Of a stretch of DNA of 64,000 nucleotides, positions 10,102-20,471 are shown in pieces. The DNA is from Bacillus subtilis (lineage in GTDB: Bacteria > Pseudomonadota > Alphaproteobacteria > Rhizobiales > Rhizobiaceae), in assembly GCA_021733665.1 (NCBI GenBank), contig JAHREI010000009.1:17579-81578 (forward strand). Reading direction: 5' to 3'. The stretch's first letter is position 1, and each line of letters starts with the position of its first letter. The position numbers were made by a program, and so were the translations under genes. The notes beneath the pieces are model-generated. The model had not been told where the DNA came from and did no database searches. It was given only the letters and a program-made list of their open reading frames with translations.

Positions 10102-11520
10102 TTACTGTTTTGTCTCAGACAGGGCAGGAAAAGCAAGAACAACCCGCAAGCCCGGTGCATTATCTTCCAGCATTAAACTGCCGCCATGTAATTTCATAAC
10201 AGCCTTTGCCAGACTAAGCCCAAGGCCAGAGCCCGGTTGTGTGCGGCTTTCTTCCAGACGCACAAAACGCTCGGTCGCCTGCTCCCGCAAAGCTTCAGGA
10301 ATACCGCCCCCCTGATCGGCAATGCTGATCAGCACCTGATTACCAGCCTGTTTCATCGAGACAGTGATTTTCGTCCGTCTTTCGCCACCGTCTTCCGCAA
10401 CAGGTGAATATTTGATCGCATTATCAATCAGATTGGATACCGTCTGACCGACCAACTCGCGATTAATCCGCAGGCTGATATCGTCTTCGGCTTCGACCAC
10501 AAGCTCCAGGCCTGCATCCTCTGCCACCGGCTCATATAGCTCAGCCACATCATGCAGGATCGGATTAACCGGTAGCACTTCCATATTCTCGGATGAATAA
10601 CCCGCCTCAAGACGCGAGATCATCAGGATTGCATTGAACGTGCGGATCAGTTGATCGGACTCACCAATAATATCTTCCAGAGCCGAGCGATATTCCGCAT
10701 TGTCTTTCTGGCCGGATAATGTGGCTTCTGCCTTATTACGCAGGCGCGTCAGCGGTGTTTTCAGGTCATGGGCGATATTATCCGAGACGTGTTTCAGCCC
10801 GTCATTCAGCTCCTCAATCCGGCCGAGCATGGCATTCAGATTGATCGACAGCCGGTCGAACTCATCACCGGAACCGCTGACCGGCAAGCGCTCGCCCAGA
10901 TCACCCGCCATAATGCGCTGGGAGGAGCTGGAGACCTGCTTGAGCCGCAGCAATGCCCTACGCCCGACAAAATACCAGATCAGGAATGCTCCGACGGCCA
11001 TAATGCCAAGCGCCAATACCAAGGCACGGCGCATAATATCGCGGAAAAGTTCCGGCTCGCTCAGATCGCGGCCAATCAAAACGCGCATACCATTCGGGAT
11101 AGAAAAGATAATCGCAATCGCTTTATGCTTCTCTGCCGTACCCTGTTCTCCATAGCGCATATAGCTGAAAGGCCGGTCCGTCATACCGTTCATGTCCAGC
11201 ACGCCCGGTTCCAGGCTCTCAACATTGCCAGTCAGAATACGACCGGCAGGATCGGCGATCAGATAGAGAAAAGCACCGGGCTGGCGCGAACGACGGTCAA
11301 TAGTGCGTACCAATAGCGGGATACTGCCACGTTCATAGGACTGCGTGACACTCGTTACCTCATCAAGCAAAGCTTTCTGTGTTTGCGCTGTGAGAAAGTT
11401 GACCGACAAATTGGTCATATAGAAAAACAACGCCATTGCGCTGAGCACAAACAGCAACAGATAAAGCGCCGATAGACGGACTGCTGTCGTGCTTAATAAT
11501 GCGCTCAACCGGCTCATCAT
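10102..11520 (-). CDS. HAMP-domain sensor histidine kinase
   Basis: A 472-residue membrane sensor kinase. One hydrophobic segment is near 15-35 and a second near 170-190, enclosing a periplasmic domain of about 135 residues. A HAMP linker follows, then DNIAHDLKTPLTRLR with phospho-acceptor His251 and a HATPase domain (DNAIKYSP, DQGGGIPE, GSGLGLSLA). It overlaps the response regulator gene by 4 bases (ATGA), so the two are translationally coupled. The pair between degP and glnE is conserved in rhizobia (inferred from remembered gene order). The stimulus is unknown; proximity to degP suggests envelope stress but proves nothing. Confidence 0.9.
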   Translation of the reverse strand: MMSRLSALLSTTAVRLSALYLLLFVLSAMALFFYMTNLSVNFLTAQTQKALLDEVTSVTQSYERGSIPLLVRTIDRRSRQPGAFLYLIADPAGRILTGNVESLEPGVLDMNGMTDRPFSYMRYGEQGTAEKHKAIAIIFSIPNGMRVLIGRDLSEPELFRDIMRRALVLALGIMAVGAFLIWYFVGRRALLRLKQVSSSSQRIMAGDLGERLPVSGSGDEFDRLSINLNAMLGRIEELNDGLKHVSDNIAHDLKTPLTRLRNKAEATLSGQKDNAEYRSALEDIIGESDQLIRTFNAILMISRLEAGYSSENMEVLPVNPILHDVAELYEPVAEDAGLELVVEAEDDISLRINRELVGQTVSNLIDNAIKYSPVAEDGGERRTKITVSMKQAGNQVLISIADQGGGIPEALREQATERFVRLEESRTQPGSGLGLSLAKAVMKLHGGSLMLEDNAPGLRVVLAFPALSETKQ

Positions 11521-12227
11521 TGGCCGTCTACCGTTTTGGTTTTAGCAGCAGGAGAACCCGCTTTCAGCATATACCCCGCGCCCCGTACTGTGTGCAGCAA
11601 AGGTTCGTCGAAATCTTTTTCGATTTTGGAACGCAACCGTGAAATATGCACATCAATCACATTGGTCTGCGGGTCGAAATGATAGTCCCAGACATTTTCA
11701 AGCAGCATGGTACGGGTTACCACCTGTCCTGCATGGCGCATCAAATATTCAAGCAAACGAAATTCACGCGGCTGCAGATTAATGTCTGTATCTGCGCGGC
11801 GAGCCGTGTGTGACAGGCGATCAAGTTCCAGATCACCCACACGATAAACTGTATCAGCCTCTTTCGGGCTGACGCGGCGCTGTAACACTTCTACGCGCGC
11901 CAGAAGTTCAGAAAAAGCATAAGGTTTAGTCAGATAATCATCACCGCCGGCACGTAAGCCCGTCACGCGGTCATCCACCTGCCCCAGAGCTGAAAGAATG
12001 AGCGCAGGCGTTGTCTGTCCTTGTGCGCGCAAACCGGCAATGACCGACAACCCGTCACGTTTTGGCAACATGCGGTCAATGATCAGAACATCATAATGAT
12101 TATTCTCGGCCAGCGTATAACCGGTTTCACCGTCACCGGCGATATCAGCAATATGTCCGGCTTCGGCAAAAGCTTTTTCCAGATAGCGAGCCGCTTCGCG
12201 GTCATCTTCAATAATCAAAATACGCAT
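11517..12227 (-). CDS. OmpR/PhoB-family response regulator
   Basis: A 236-residue regulator with an N-terminal receiver (acidic pair D8-D9, phospho-acceptor Asp51 in LIIDRML, Lys of the TKPY motif near 101). The C-terminal winged-helix DNA-binding domain ends in IDVHISRLRSKI...TVRGAGYML, the typical OmpR-class signature. It is the partner of the histidine kinase whose start overlaps its stop. It lies 108 bases downstream of degP on the same strand with a hairpin in between, so it probably has its own transcript. Confidence 0.93.
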   Translation of the reverse strand: MRILIIEDDREAARYLEKAFAEAGHIADIAGDGETGYTLAENNHYDVLIIDRMLPKRDGLSVIAGLRAQGQTTPALILSALGQVDDRVTGLRAGGDDYLTKPYAFSELLARVEVLQRRVSPKEADTVYRVGDLELDRLSHTARRADTDINLQPREFRLLEYLMRHAGQVVTRTMLLENVWDYHFDPQTNVIDVHISRLRSKIEKDFDEPLLHTVRGAGYMLKAGSPAAKTKTVDGQ

Positions 12228-12282
12228 CTGAGACCCTCAATTCCGAAAAGCACCATGCACAACAACAGACGAAATGAACAGA

Positions 12283-12309
12283 GAGGCGGCGTTAATAAAA
12301 CACCGCCTC
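12283..12309 (-). terminator. Probable terminator of degP
   Basis: On the minus strand after the degP stop, GAGGCGG and CCGCCTC form a perfect 7-bp stem with a 13-nt loop followed by a T-rich stretch. A second, competing inverted repeat overlaps it (GCGTTAATA at 12289-12297 with TATTAACGC at 12314-12322), so two mutually exclusive hairpins can form. Confidence 0.55.
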
Positions 12310-12335
12310 CCGTTATTAACGCATAGACTTAAAGA

Positions 12336-13868
12336 TCACCCCTGATCAACCGGCAATGCAACAAAGCTGTTCTGTCCGTTACGCTGTACCTGCAACAATA
12401 CTGCTTTGCGGCCGTTCTTTACTGCATCTTTGATTGCGGCGTTAATTTCAGATGCAGATTTCACATCTTTATTATTAACAGTCACAATCGTATCACCGGC
12501 ACGCAGACCTTTATCGGCAGCATCACTGTCCGGATCAACATCCGTAACGACAACACCTTTACCGCTGTCATCCGGTGTAACTGTCAGACCGTAGTCATCA
12601 AGTGTCTCGCTATTACCGGACGGGCTGTCTGTGCCCTTATCACCTGTTTTCTGATCATCAGGATAGGCTTTAATATCAATGCTGACCGTTTCGGCTTTAC
12701 CCTTACGCCAGATTGTCAGGCTGGCTTTTTCACCCGGATTGATCGCAGCAACCTTCTTGGCCAGATCACGCGGATCTTTAACTGTCTCATCATTAACGGC
12801 CGTGATTACGTCACCGGCAACAATACCGGCTTTCGCAGCAGGACCATCAGCCTGAGGTTCAGCAACGATTGCACCTTTATCTTCAGCCAGACCGAGCGAG
12901 TCAGCGATTTCCTTTGTGACCGGCTGAATTTGTACGCCGATCCACCCCCGCTCAACCGATCCCTTCTTGATCAGCTGATCAACAACCTTGCTGGCTGTGG
13001 ATGCCGGAATAGCAAAGGCAATACCAACGCTACCACCTGACGGGGAGAAAATCGCAGTATTGATACCGACAACCTTACCGCTCAGATCGAAAGCAGGACC
13101 ACCGGAGTTACCCTTGTTTACCGCAGCGTCGATCTGAATGAAATCATCATAAGGACCTGCGCCGATATCACGGCCACGTGCAGAAACAATACCGGCAGTG
13201 ACCGTGCCGCCAAGGCCAAACGGGTTACCAACCGCAACAACCCAGTCACCGACCTTCACTGTGCCTTCATCATCGAAAGCAACATAAGTGAATTTGCGTT
13301 TGTCATCGACTTTCAGCACGGCTAGATCTGTACGGGCATCGGTGCCAATCAGCTTGGCATCAAGCTCTGTACCATCATCCATCACGACGGAGAATGAATC
13401 ACCGTCTGTCACAACATGGTTATTGGTTACAACATAGCCGTCTTCAGAGATGAAGAAGCCGGAGCCCTGTGCAAGCGGACGGGCATGGCCGCGTTCACCG
13501 CGTTTCTGGCGCTTGTTCGGGCGCGCCTGATCACCGTCCGGACCATACGGGTTACCGAACTCTTTGAAGAAACGCTTCAGGGGATGGCCGTCTGGCAGCT
13601 GGTCGAGGCCATTGCCGCCAAAATACTGGGTGCGGTCGTTGCGGGTATTTTGCACGTCGCTTTTAACGCGAACACTCACAACCGCAGGACGGACTTTTTC
13701 AACCAGCTCGGAAAAACCAGGCTGCGCCTGAGCAGTCACACTGACAGGAGCTGCCTGTGCAGTCGAAATTGATGCCAGAGGGCCGGTTGCCAGCATTGTA
13801 CCGGCCAGAGCGGCGGACAAGAAAATGCGGCTGAGCGGGCGTCGGGAAGATGACTTAGTATCAGACAT
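12336..13868 (-). CDS. degP: Periplasmic serine endoprotease DegP/HtrA
   Basis: A 510-residue Do-family protease and chaperone for misfolded envelope proteins. It has a signal peptide (basic start, hydrophobic core, AQA cleavage near residue 38). The trypsin-like domain has triad His151 (TNNHVV), Asp181 (DLAVLK) and Ser255 (GNSGGPAF), followed by two PDZ domains; spacing matches E. coli DegP. An insert rich in Lys, Arg and Gly (about 95-130) corresponds to the LA loop. The ATG at 13868 has AGGAG 7 bases upstream; a frame extending to 13937 has no such site. It follows the ccm operon on the same strand, about 125 bases away. Confidence 0.96.
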   Translation of the reverse strand: MSDTKSSSRRPLSRIFLSAALAGTMLATGPLASISTAQAAPVSVTAQAQPGFSELVEKVRPAVVSVRVKSDVQNTRNDRTQYFGGNGLDQLPDGHPLKRFFKEFGNPYGPDGDQARPNKRQKRGERGHARPLAQGSGFFISEDGYVVTNNHVVTDGDSFSVVMDDGTELDAKLIGTDARTDLAVLKVDDKRKFTYVAFDDEGTVKVGDWVVAVGNPFGLGGTVTAGIVSARGRDIGAGPYDDFIQIDAAVNKGNSGGPAFDLSGKVVGINTAIFSPSGGSVGIAFAIPASTASKVVDQLIKKGSVERGWIGVQIQPVTKEIADSLGLAEDKGAIVAEPQADGPAAKAGIVAGDVITAVNDETVKDPRDLAKKVAAINPGEKASLTIWRKGKAETVSIDIKAYPDDQKTGDKGTDSPSGNSETLDDYGLTVTPDDSGKGVVVTDVDPDSDAADKGLRAGDTIVTVNNKDVKSASEINAAIKDAVKNGRKAVLLQVQRNGQNSFVALPVDQG

Positions 13869-13994
13869 AAAATATCTCCTGAGAGGGCAGATAACCTGTA
13901 GCAGATTATCAATTATTCCTGACAAGAGATAGCTCAACCAACATTACCGGATAATTTCTGAAAGATGAAATTTTCGTAAGGTTACGAAAGCCGG

Positions 13995-14507
13995 TTACTG
14001 TCCATCCAGCAGTTTTTCCAAACGCTTGGTTTCTTCTTCACTCAGCGGCGCAATTTGTGGTGTTGTCGTGCCAGCTTTACGTCGTGAGTACCAGATAACA
14101 CCAATACCGATAACCAGAATGAGAGCCGGAAAGCTCCACAGGATGATCGTCTGTTTATCTAAACGCGGCTTAAGCAAGACAAACTCGCCATAGCGGTCAA
14201 CAAGAAAATCAATAACCTGCTCGTCCGTATCGCCCTGCACCAGTCTTTCGCGAACCAGTAAACGCAGATCGCGCGCCAGATCGGCGTCAGAATCATCAAT
14301 CGACTGGTTCTGACACACCATACAGCGCAAGCCTGTTGACAGATTACGGGCACGCTTTTCCAAAACCGGATCAGACAACACCTCATCCGGATTAACCGCC
14401 CAGGCAGAGCGGATATTGACCGATGCCATACCAGCTACAGCAATAAAAGCTGCCAGCAAAAGCGTGCTCAACGATCGTACGGAAAAACCTTTCGAGGTGA
14501 TCATCAT
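13995..14507 (-). CDS. ccmH: Cytochrome c-type biogenesis protein CcmH (CycL)
   Basis: A 170-residue thioredoxin-like component of System I cytochrome c maturation that keeps apocytochrome cysteines reduced for haem ligation. It has an N-terminal signal or anchor segment, the redox motif LRCMVCQ (Cys62, Cys65) in the conserved domain, a transmembrane segment at about 115-135 and a short charged tail. This single-domain form is typical of alphaproteobacteria, where the TPR part is the separate CcmI. The start overlaps the ccmF stop by 4 bases (ATGA). It is the last gene of the ccmIEFH operon. Confidence 0.95.
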   Translation of the reverse strand: MMITSKGFSVRSLSTLLLAAFIAVAGMASVNIRSAWAVNPDEVLSDPVLEKRARNLSTGLRCMVCQNQSIDDSDADLARDLRLLVRERLVQGDTDEQVIDFLVDRYGEFVLLKPRLDKQTIILWSFPALILVIGIGVIWYSRRKAGTTTPQIAPLSEEETKRLEKLLDGQ

Positions 14508-16501
14508 ACTGCCCCGCTAACTGCCTTGACAGGCTTCTTAGCACTTGCGGCCTTAGCCGGTGCGCCAACCCGCAGACGTCGGTCCATCAGAGACAGGAAG
14601 CCGCCGATTACCATAGCAACAGTTCCAAGCCAGATCAGCGTTACAAATGGTTTCCACCACAGACGAACAACCATACCACCGCCGTCAATCGCATCACCCA
14701 GCGCTACATAATACTGGTTGACGCCACGGGTGATAATACCGGCCTCAGTTGTCGGCATGTTCCGTGCCGGATAAAAACGCTTCGCGGCTGTAACTTTATT
14801 AGCAATACGGCCATCCTGATGCAGCAAGGTGAACAGCCCCTGATCTTCCGTATAGTTGGAACCGGCAAATGGCTGCTGACCATCATAGCGCAGCTGATAA
14901 CCGGAGAAAGCAACGCTTTCTCCCTGCTTCATAATCACGACCTGCTCTGTACCAAAGCTGGTAACAACCACAATTCCCAACAGAGTAATACCCAGCCCCA
15001 TATGAGCCAGCGCTGTACCGAAAACGGAACGCGGCAGGCCAAGCAAACGCGGGAATGCCCGTGAGAGTTCAACTTTGCCAAAACCGGCTTTGGTCACAAT
15101 ATCCATCAGGCTGCCGAGGATCACCCATGCAGCCAGACCAATGCCGAAAGCCGCCCAAACGGCGCGCGGATCAATCAGGATCAGCACCAAGCCAATGCTG
15201 ACCAGAGAGAGACCGAACACCCACATCAGACGCTGTGCAACTGCGTAGAGGTCACCACGTTTCCATGCCAGCAAAGGACCGAATGGTACGGCAGCCAAAA
15301 GCGGGATCATCAAAGGACCAAAAGTCATATTGAAGAACGGCGCACCAACGGAAATTTTCGTTCCGGTCATCGCCTCCAGCAACAAAGGATACAGCGTGCC
15401 AATTAGAACCGTTGCAGTAGCAGTGCTCAGAAACAGGTTGTTCAGTACCAATGCACCTTCACGCGATACCGGCTGGAACATTGTACCGGTGGTCAATGTC
15501 TGAGCACGGAGCGCAAACAACGTCAGCGAACCACCGATGAAGAATACCAAAATAGCAAGAATAAACAGGCCACGTCCCGGATCAGTCGCAAAGCTGTGTA
15601 CTGAGGTCAGTACGCCCGAACGCACGAGGAAAGCGCCAAGCAGTGACAAGGAGAAAGTCAGCAATGCAAGCAAAATCGTCCAGATTTTCAGCGCACCGCG
15701 TTTTTCCATTACAATCGCGGAATGCAGCAAGGCAGTACCAATCAGCCATGGCATGAATGATGCGTTTTCAACCGGATCCCAAAACCACCAGCCACCCCAG
15801 CCGAGTTCATAATAAGCCCAGTAAGAGCCCATTGAGATGCCACCGGTAAGGAAAACCCATGCGGTCAGCGTCCACGGACGCACCCATCGCGCCCATGCAG
15901 CATCCACACGCCCGTCGATCAGCGCAGCAACAGCAAAAGAAAAACAAACTGAGAAGCCGACATAGCCCAGATAGAGCATTGGCGGATGGATCGCGAGACC
16001 GATATCCTGAAGGATCGGATTAAGATCCTGTCCTTCAATCGGCGCAGGAATAATGCGAACAAAAGGATTGGACGTAAAAAGGATAAAGCTCAAGAAAGCC
16101 GTTGCAATCCAGCCCTGCACTGCCAGCACATTAGCGCGCAATGTATTCGGAAGGTTACCGCCAAACACTGCAACCAGAGCGCTGAAGAAGGACAGGATCA
16201 GCACCCAGAGCATCATGGAGCCTTCATGATTGCCCCATACGCCTGTGATTTTGAACAGTAATGGTTTCAGAGAATGTGAATTCTCCACCACATTAAGGAC
16301 AGAGAAATCAGATGTTACATAGGCCTTCACCAGCATTGCAGAAGACAGCAAAATCAATGCGAAAACGGCCGCAGCACAAGGCTCGGCCACACTCATCAAC
16401 CGGAAATCATTCCGCTTTGCACCTACTACCGGCAACAATGACTGCACCAAGGCCAAAGCCAAAGCCAGCACCAATGCGAAATGTCCGATTTCAACGCTCA
16501 T
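14504..16501 (-). CDS. ccmF: Haem lyase subunit CcmF (CycK)
   Basis: A 665-residue polytopic inner-membrane protein with about fifteen hydrophobic segments. It carries the haem-handling WWD signature ([19 protein letters not shown]) at about residues 230-248. It works with CcmH and CcmI to attach haem from CcmE to apocytochrome CxxCH motifs on the periplasmic side. Length matches the family (about 650-665). It lies 98 bases after ccmE on the same strand and overlaps ccmH. Confidence 0.97.
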   Translation of the reverse strand: MSVEIGHFALVLALALALVQSLLPVVGAKRNDFRLMSVAEPCAAAVFALILLSSAMLVKAYVTSDFSVLNVVENSHSLKPLLFKITGVWGNHEGSMMLWVLILSFFSALVAVFGGNLPNTLRANVLAVQGWIATAFLSFILFTSNPFVRIIPAPIEGQDLNPILQDIGLAIHPPMLYLGYVGFSVCFSFAVAALIDGRVDAAWARWVRPWTLTAWVFLTGGISMGSYWAYYELGWGGWWFWDPVENASFMPWLIGTALLHSAIVMEKRGALKIWTILLALLTFSLSLLGAFLVRSGVLTSVHSFATDPGRGLFILAILVFFIGGSLTLFALRAQTLTTGTMFQPVSREGALVLNNLFLSTATATVLIGTLYPLLLEAMTGTKISVGAPFFNMTFGPLMIPLLAAVPFGPLLAWKRGDLYAVAQRLMWVFGLSLVSIGLVLILIDPRAVWAAFGIGLAAWVILGSLMDIVTKAGFGKVELSRAFPRLLGLPRSVFGTALAHMGLGITLLGIVVVTSFGTEQVVIMKQGESVAFSGYQLRYDGQQPFAGSNYTEDQGLFTLLHQDGRIANKVTAAKRFYPARNMPTTEAGIITRGVNQYYVALGDAIDGGGMVVRLWWKPFVTLIWLGTVAMVIGGFLSLMDRRLRVGAPAKAASAKKPVKAVSGAV

Positions 16502-16599
16502 TCTTAGTATCCTGTCTGGTGAAGGTTGCGCATCAGTTTATGGCTGCAACATTCAGCTTTTGGTATGGGAGTTTCAAACACAGCCTGCTTAAGCGCAGC

Positions 16600-17103
16600 T
16601 TAGTTGCCTTCCCAGACACCTTTTTCTTTCAGACTATCCGCGACGTCTTTTGGCATGTAATTTTCATCATGCTTCGCAAGAACATTGTCTGCGATAAACA
16701 CACCATCCGGTGTAAAACGACCTTCCGCGACAACGCCCTGTCCCTCACGGAACAGGTCAGGAAGAATGCCTTCATAGGTCACTGTAACCTGTTTCAGCGT
16801 ATCTGTTACGGCAAAGCTTACATGCTTATCAGCACCGCGCACCACAGAACCGGCTTCAACCAGTCCGCCAAGGCGGAAACGAGCACCGGAGGCAATATCT
16901 TCTGCCGTCACATCATCAGGCGTGCGGAAATAACGGATATCCTGACTGAAGGCCATCAAGACCAGACCAATCGCCAATGCCAAGACCGCCATAGCACCGG
17001 AAATTAAAATCAATCGCTTACGTTTGCGATTACGCATCACCTGCGAAACGCGTGGCGTGCGGTTTTCAGCAGAGGTTGAAGCAGATAGTTGACTCTGGCT
17101 CAT
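16600..17103 (-). CDS. ccmE: Haem chaperone CcmE (CycJ)
   Basis: A 167-residue membrane-anchored haem chaperone. A basic N-terminus precedes one transmembrane segment (about 30-50), then a periplasmic OB-fold domain. The covalent haem-binding motif is [10 protein letters not shown] with His145 and Tyr149. Its start overlaps the ccmI stop by 4 bases (ATGA). It passes haem from CcmABCD (not in this window) to CcmF/H. Confidence 0.97.
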   Translation of the reverse strand: MSQSQLSASTSAENRTPRVSQVMRNRKRKRLILISGAMAVLALAIGLVLMAFSQDIRYFRTPDDVTAEDIASGARFRLGGLVEAGSVVRGADKHVSFAVTDTLKQVTVTYEGILPDLFREGQGVVAEGRFTPDGVFIADNVLAKHDENYMPKDVADSLKEKGVWEGN

Positions 17104-18305
17104 TTCAGAACTCCTGTCACATCAACGCCCAGCTGAGTTGCCGTATCAGTGAGGCGGCGCATATCATTTTCCGGCAGGGCTTTTGCAGCATTATGCAAAG
17201 CCTCTTTCACATTGTCTTGTTCCCCCAGAACGACATAAGCACGCAGCAGACGCTCCCAACCATCCACATTTTTTGGATTTTCCCGTAATCTCTCTGCAAG
17301 ACCATCCACCATTGAGCGGATCATATCTTTACGCCCCTGCTCATCCAGAGAGGCCGCAGCTTCAACATCTTCAGCAGTTGGCCCGCGTGGCTGCTCCACT
17401 GTGCGAGTACTCTGTGCCGGTGCTGATGGTGCTATCGGTCCATTACCAGTTTTCAGATTGGCGATTGTCTGCTCGATATCAGCACGCCAAAGCGCATCTT
17501 CAGGGGAGGTATTCAGAATGATCTGCAAGACATCAATTGCATCATCGCGTTTACCAGCCTGCAACAGCGCCCGTGCCTTCATCAAAGGCGGACGCAGATC
17601 TGTTGGCGCGACTTGTCCGGCTTCTTCAAAAAGCGCCAGTGCCTCTGCGGTCACCTGACCATTGGCTTTCACCGTCAGAGCCTCACCAAGACCGATCAGA
17701 CGATCAACATCTTTACCAAGCAGTTCCAGTGCCTTACGATAAGCATTAATTGCATCATCGGCACGTCCCAGACGCATATAGATCGGCGCCAGAATAGCCC
17801 AGCCACGCCCGTCATCAGGGGCGTTTGCCAGATGCGCTTCAGCCTGTGCAATCAGCTCAACCGCACTTTTATCCTGAATTGTATTGCCTTTACGCTCAGC
17901 CAATGGCTGTGACGGCAGATCAGGCGTACCGACAGCCGCATAAATACCCCAGCTCAGTGCCGGAATAAACAACAGCACCAGAACAACAACCCAACGCGTG
18001 CTTGCACTCAGCAGATATTTCTTTTCTGCTCCACCGGCACCTGCATTATCACTATTTGTTGAGCCAGTCATACGACGATCATTTTTCAGAATACGACGCG
18101 AAATTTCAAGCCGTGCTTGCGCAGCCGACTGCTCATCCAGTAGCCCGCGCGACAGATCGGAATCAATCTCTTTTAATTGCTGAATATAGACCGAGCGATC
18201 CTCCTCGCCCTGAGCAGCTGACACGACTTCTTTTCGCGTCAGAGGCAGCATGACGATAAGAATTGCAACGAAAGTTAAAAGTGCAGAAACAAGCCAGAAA
18301 TCCAT
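17100..18305 (-). CDS. ccmI: Cytochrome c biogenesis protein CcmI (CycH)
   Basis: A 401-residue apocytochrome chaperone, first gene of the ccmIEFH operon. Two transmembrane segments (about 5-25 and 105-125) flank a cytoplasmic loop with a basic, leucine-rich stretch. The large periplasmic part contains TPR-like repeats (for example [25 protein letters not shown]) that bind apocytochrome C-termini. The fused order matches CycH of rhizobia. The encoded system would serve the two CxxCH cytochromes near 55-56 kb. Confidence 0.94.
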   Translation of the reverse strand: MDFWLVSALLTFVAILIVMLPLTRKEVVSAAQGEEDRSVYIQQLKEIDSDLSRGLLDEQSAAQARLEISRRILKNDRRMTGSTNSDNAGAGGAEKKYLLSASTRWVVVLVLLFIPALSWGIYAAVGTPDLPSQPLAERKGNTIQDKSAVELIAQAEAHLANAPDDGRGWAILAPIYMRLGRADDAINAYRKALELLGKDVDRLIGLGEALTVKANGQVTAEALALFEEAGQVAPTDLRPPLMKARALLQAGKRDDAIDVLQIILNTSPEDALWRADIEQTIANLKTGNGPIAPSAPAQSTRTVEQPRGPTAEDVEAAASLDEQGRKDMIRSMVDGLAERLRENPKNVDGWERLLRAYVVLGEQDNVKEALHNAAKALPENDMRRLTDTATQLGVDVTGVLK

Positions 18306-18447
18306 GACCGGAGACTTAATCTACCTGCCTCACAAAACCAACTGTCTGCAGTCAAATTAATGGTGTGTAGGTCATTTGGCCGCAAAGCATTCCGGCTTTT
18401 CAGAGGGAAACTGAAATTGAAAAAACGGCGATCTTGAGCGATGAAAA

Positions 18448-18897
18448 TCAGGTCAGCGGTGTCCAGCTGCCATCATCATTCCGGCAAGCTGTGCCGCGTA
18501 CCGTTTGCGGTGCACCGTCCACTGTGTAGCTGTGGCTATATTGCCTGCAGTTCTGCGAGCCTACCTGATAAGGCTGGGCAGCAGTCACCTCGCCGGAAGT
18601 CCGGCCGGAACGGCCTTTCCATGCCACGGCTTCACCTTTAGGCGCATATTCCAGCGCTTTATACTCAGCTTCAATTGCAGATCTGCGATCAGAAGCTGCG
18701 AACTGCGCCGCTGCCGAACCCAGAATACCATTACCCATAGGCGCAAGAACGGCATTACTGACAGAACCGCGTGTAAAAACATTTCCGGTTGATGCGCCTG
18801 TCGGTTTGGTCGCGTTTAGAGAAGAGCAGGCCGTGAGAGACAACAACGGCAAAGTGAAAATGATTTTACGCAATGCACTTCCGGAAGACGACTTCAT
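18448..18897 (-). CDS. Small outer-membrane lipoprotein, 17-kDa surface-antigen-like
   Basis: A 149-residue protein with a lipoprotein signal peptide: basic start, hydrophobic core and lipobox LTAC (Cys24). The mature part has a glycine-rich stretch (MGNGILGSAAAQFA), a short helix (DRRSAIEAEYKALEYAPKG) and a C-terminal domain around RQYSHSYTVDGAPQTVRGTACRNDDGSW. This last pattern is that of the RT0821/Lpp0805 family of surface proteins. The ATG at 18897 is preferred; a TTG two codons earlier is possible. No partner gene is evident. Confidence 0.75.
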   Translation of the reverse strand: MKSSSGSALRKIIFTLPLLSLTACSSLNATKPTGASTGNVFTRGSVSNAVLAPMGNGILGSAAAQFAASDRRSAIEAEYKALEYAPKGEAVAWKGRSGRTSGEVTAAQPYQVGSQNCRQYSHSYTVDGAPQTVRGTACRNDDGSWTPLT

Positions 18898-19054
18898 GAG
18901 CAACTCAACATCCTGTCAGCAACACTTTACAAAGCAATATGACCACCGCCTTTTGCCTTGCAATCATCCCATTGACATCTCAAAACAAAACAAAATCAGA
19001 AACACGTGTTTCTTGAACAACGTATTTATACCTGAAATCAGGCAAAAGCAAAGG

Positions 19055-20470
19055 TCAGCTCGCAACAGCAGGTAAAGTAATCTGTACAGCCAGTCCGCCA
19101 AGAGATGCTTGCATCAGTCCGAGATGCCCGCCATATTCCCTTACAGTATCCTGAACAATTGCCAGCCCCAGCCCTGTGCCAGGTTTACTCTCATCAATAC
19201 GCTTACCGCGCTTTAATGCCTCGGCCATTTTCTCTGCCGGCAAACCTGCTCCGTCATCTTCAATCAAAATTTCAAAAGCGTTATTACTACCTTCCGTAGC
19301 ACCTTGCTTCTGCACCGCACGTAAATTCAGATGAATTTTTGACCGCCCCCATTTCGAGGCATTTTCCATAATATTACCGATAATCTCTTCGAGATCTTCT
19401 TTTTCCCCGGCAAAAATCGCGTCAGGCAAATGATTGGAAAATGTAATCTTCAAATGCGGGTTAAGCTTGGCTGTAACGCGAATCATGCGCTCCAGTATTG
19501 GAGTAACAGGCGCACGGAAAACAACACTGTCACGCTGCGCTGCTACTCGCGCGCGTTGCAAGTAATGCTGAATCTGTACCTGCATTGCATCGCTCTGCTC
19601 ACTGACCAATTGCCCCTGACGACCACCGATGTTCCGCCCTTCATTCATTAGAACAGAAAGCGGTGTTTTCAGAGAATGCGCAAGATTGCCAACCTGCGTA
19701 CGTGAACGCTCTATAATGCGATGATTGTTCTCAATCAGCGCATTCATTTCTTGAGCCAAAGGCGCGATCTCAAGCGGCAAGTCTGTATCAACACGATTGC
19801 TGCGTCCCTCGCGAATATCCGCCAAAGTGCGCCGCACATGATCCAGCGGCCGCAAACCAAACAGGATAATCGCCGCATTGATCAGAATACTACCAAGGCC
19901 GAACAGCCCCAGATAAATATACAGCGTGTTCCGAAACTCACTGATTTCCGCTTTAACCTCATTGAGGTTTCCCATCACCCGAAAACGCGCAATCTTGTCA
20001 GAACTATCAAGCACAACTTCCGTTTCAACCACAGAGAGTTCTTCACCGTCATTGGTTTCCACTACATAGCTACGCATAAATGCCTGATCGAAAGGCTCTT
20101 CAGCAACAGATTTTACAGGAATTTGTTTTGTACCCAGTGAAACCGAACCCAAATGGCCCTGCACGTTGGACGACACCGGATCAACCGACCAATACCAGCC
20201 TGATCCTGCGCTCGCATAACGTATTTCACCGAGTTCCGGTCGTCCATGTAGCGCGCCCTCTGGCGTCAATCCCACAGCACCGACAAGACTATAAAGATGG
20301 GCGGATAAAAGACGCTGAAAACTGCGCTCTGCGGCATCCGAATAAAGAGACTGAATCAACGTCGCGACAACGACTAGGGCAATAATCACCCAAAACGTCG
20401 ACAGCGTGACCACACGCAATGCCAGTGAGCGCATACCGAGAGCAAAAACTTTCCCGGAAAACAACTGCAT
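19055..20470 (-). CDS. feuQ: Sensor histidine kinase FeuQ
   Basis: A 471-residue sensor kinase of the PhoQ-like class. Two transmembrane segments (about 15-40 and 175-195) flank a periplasmic sensor region. A HAMP linker, the box GNLAHSLKTPLSVLMNEGRN with phospho-acceptor His265, and a HATPase domain (ENASKWG, DDGAGLP, GTGLGLAI) follow. Identification rests on domain layout, on the PhoP-like partner and on the known cycHJKL-feuPQ association in Rhizobium. In Sinorhizobium FeuPQ controls cyclic glucan export. The start is the ATG one base after the feuP stop; the frame extends further upstream but into feuP. Confidence 0.8.
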   Translation of the reverse strand: MQLFSGKVFALGMRSLALRVVTLSTFWVIIALVVVATLIQSLYSDAAERSFQRLLSAHLYSLVGAVGLTPEGALHGRPELGEIRYASAGSGWYWSVDPVSSNVQGHLGSVSLGTKQIPVKSVAEEPFDQAFMRSYVVETNDGEELSVVETEVVLDSSDKIARFRVMGNLNEVKAEISEFRNTLYIYLGLFGLGSILINAAIILFGLRPLDHVRRTLADIREGRSNRVDTDLPLEIAPLAQEMNALIENNHRIIERSRTQVGNLAHSLKTPLSVLMNEGRNIGGRQGQLVSEQSDAMQVQIQHYLQRARVAAQRDSVVFRAPVTPILERMIRVTAKLNPHLKITFSNHLPDAIFAGEKEDLEEIIGNIMENASKWGRSKIHLNLRAVQKQGATEGSNNAFEILIEDDGAGLPAEKMAEALKRGKRIDESKPGTGLGLAIVQDTVREYGGHLGLMQASLGGLAVQITLPAVAS

Positions 20471-20471
20471 C

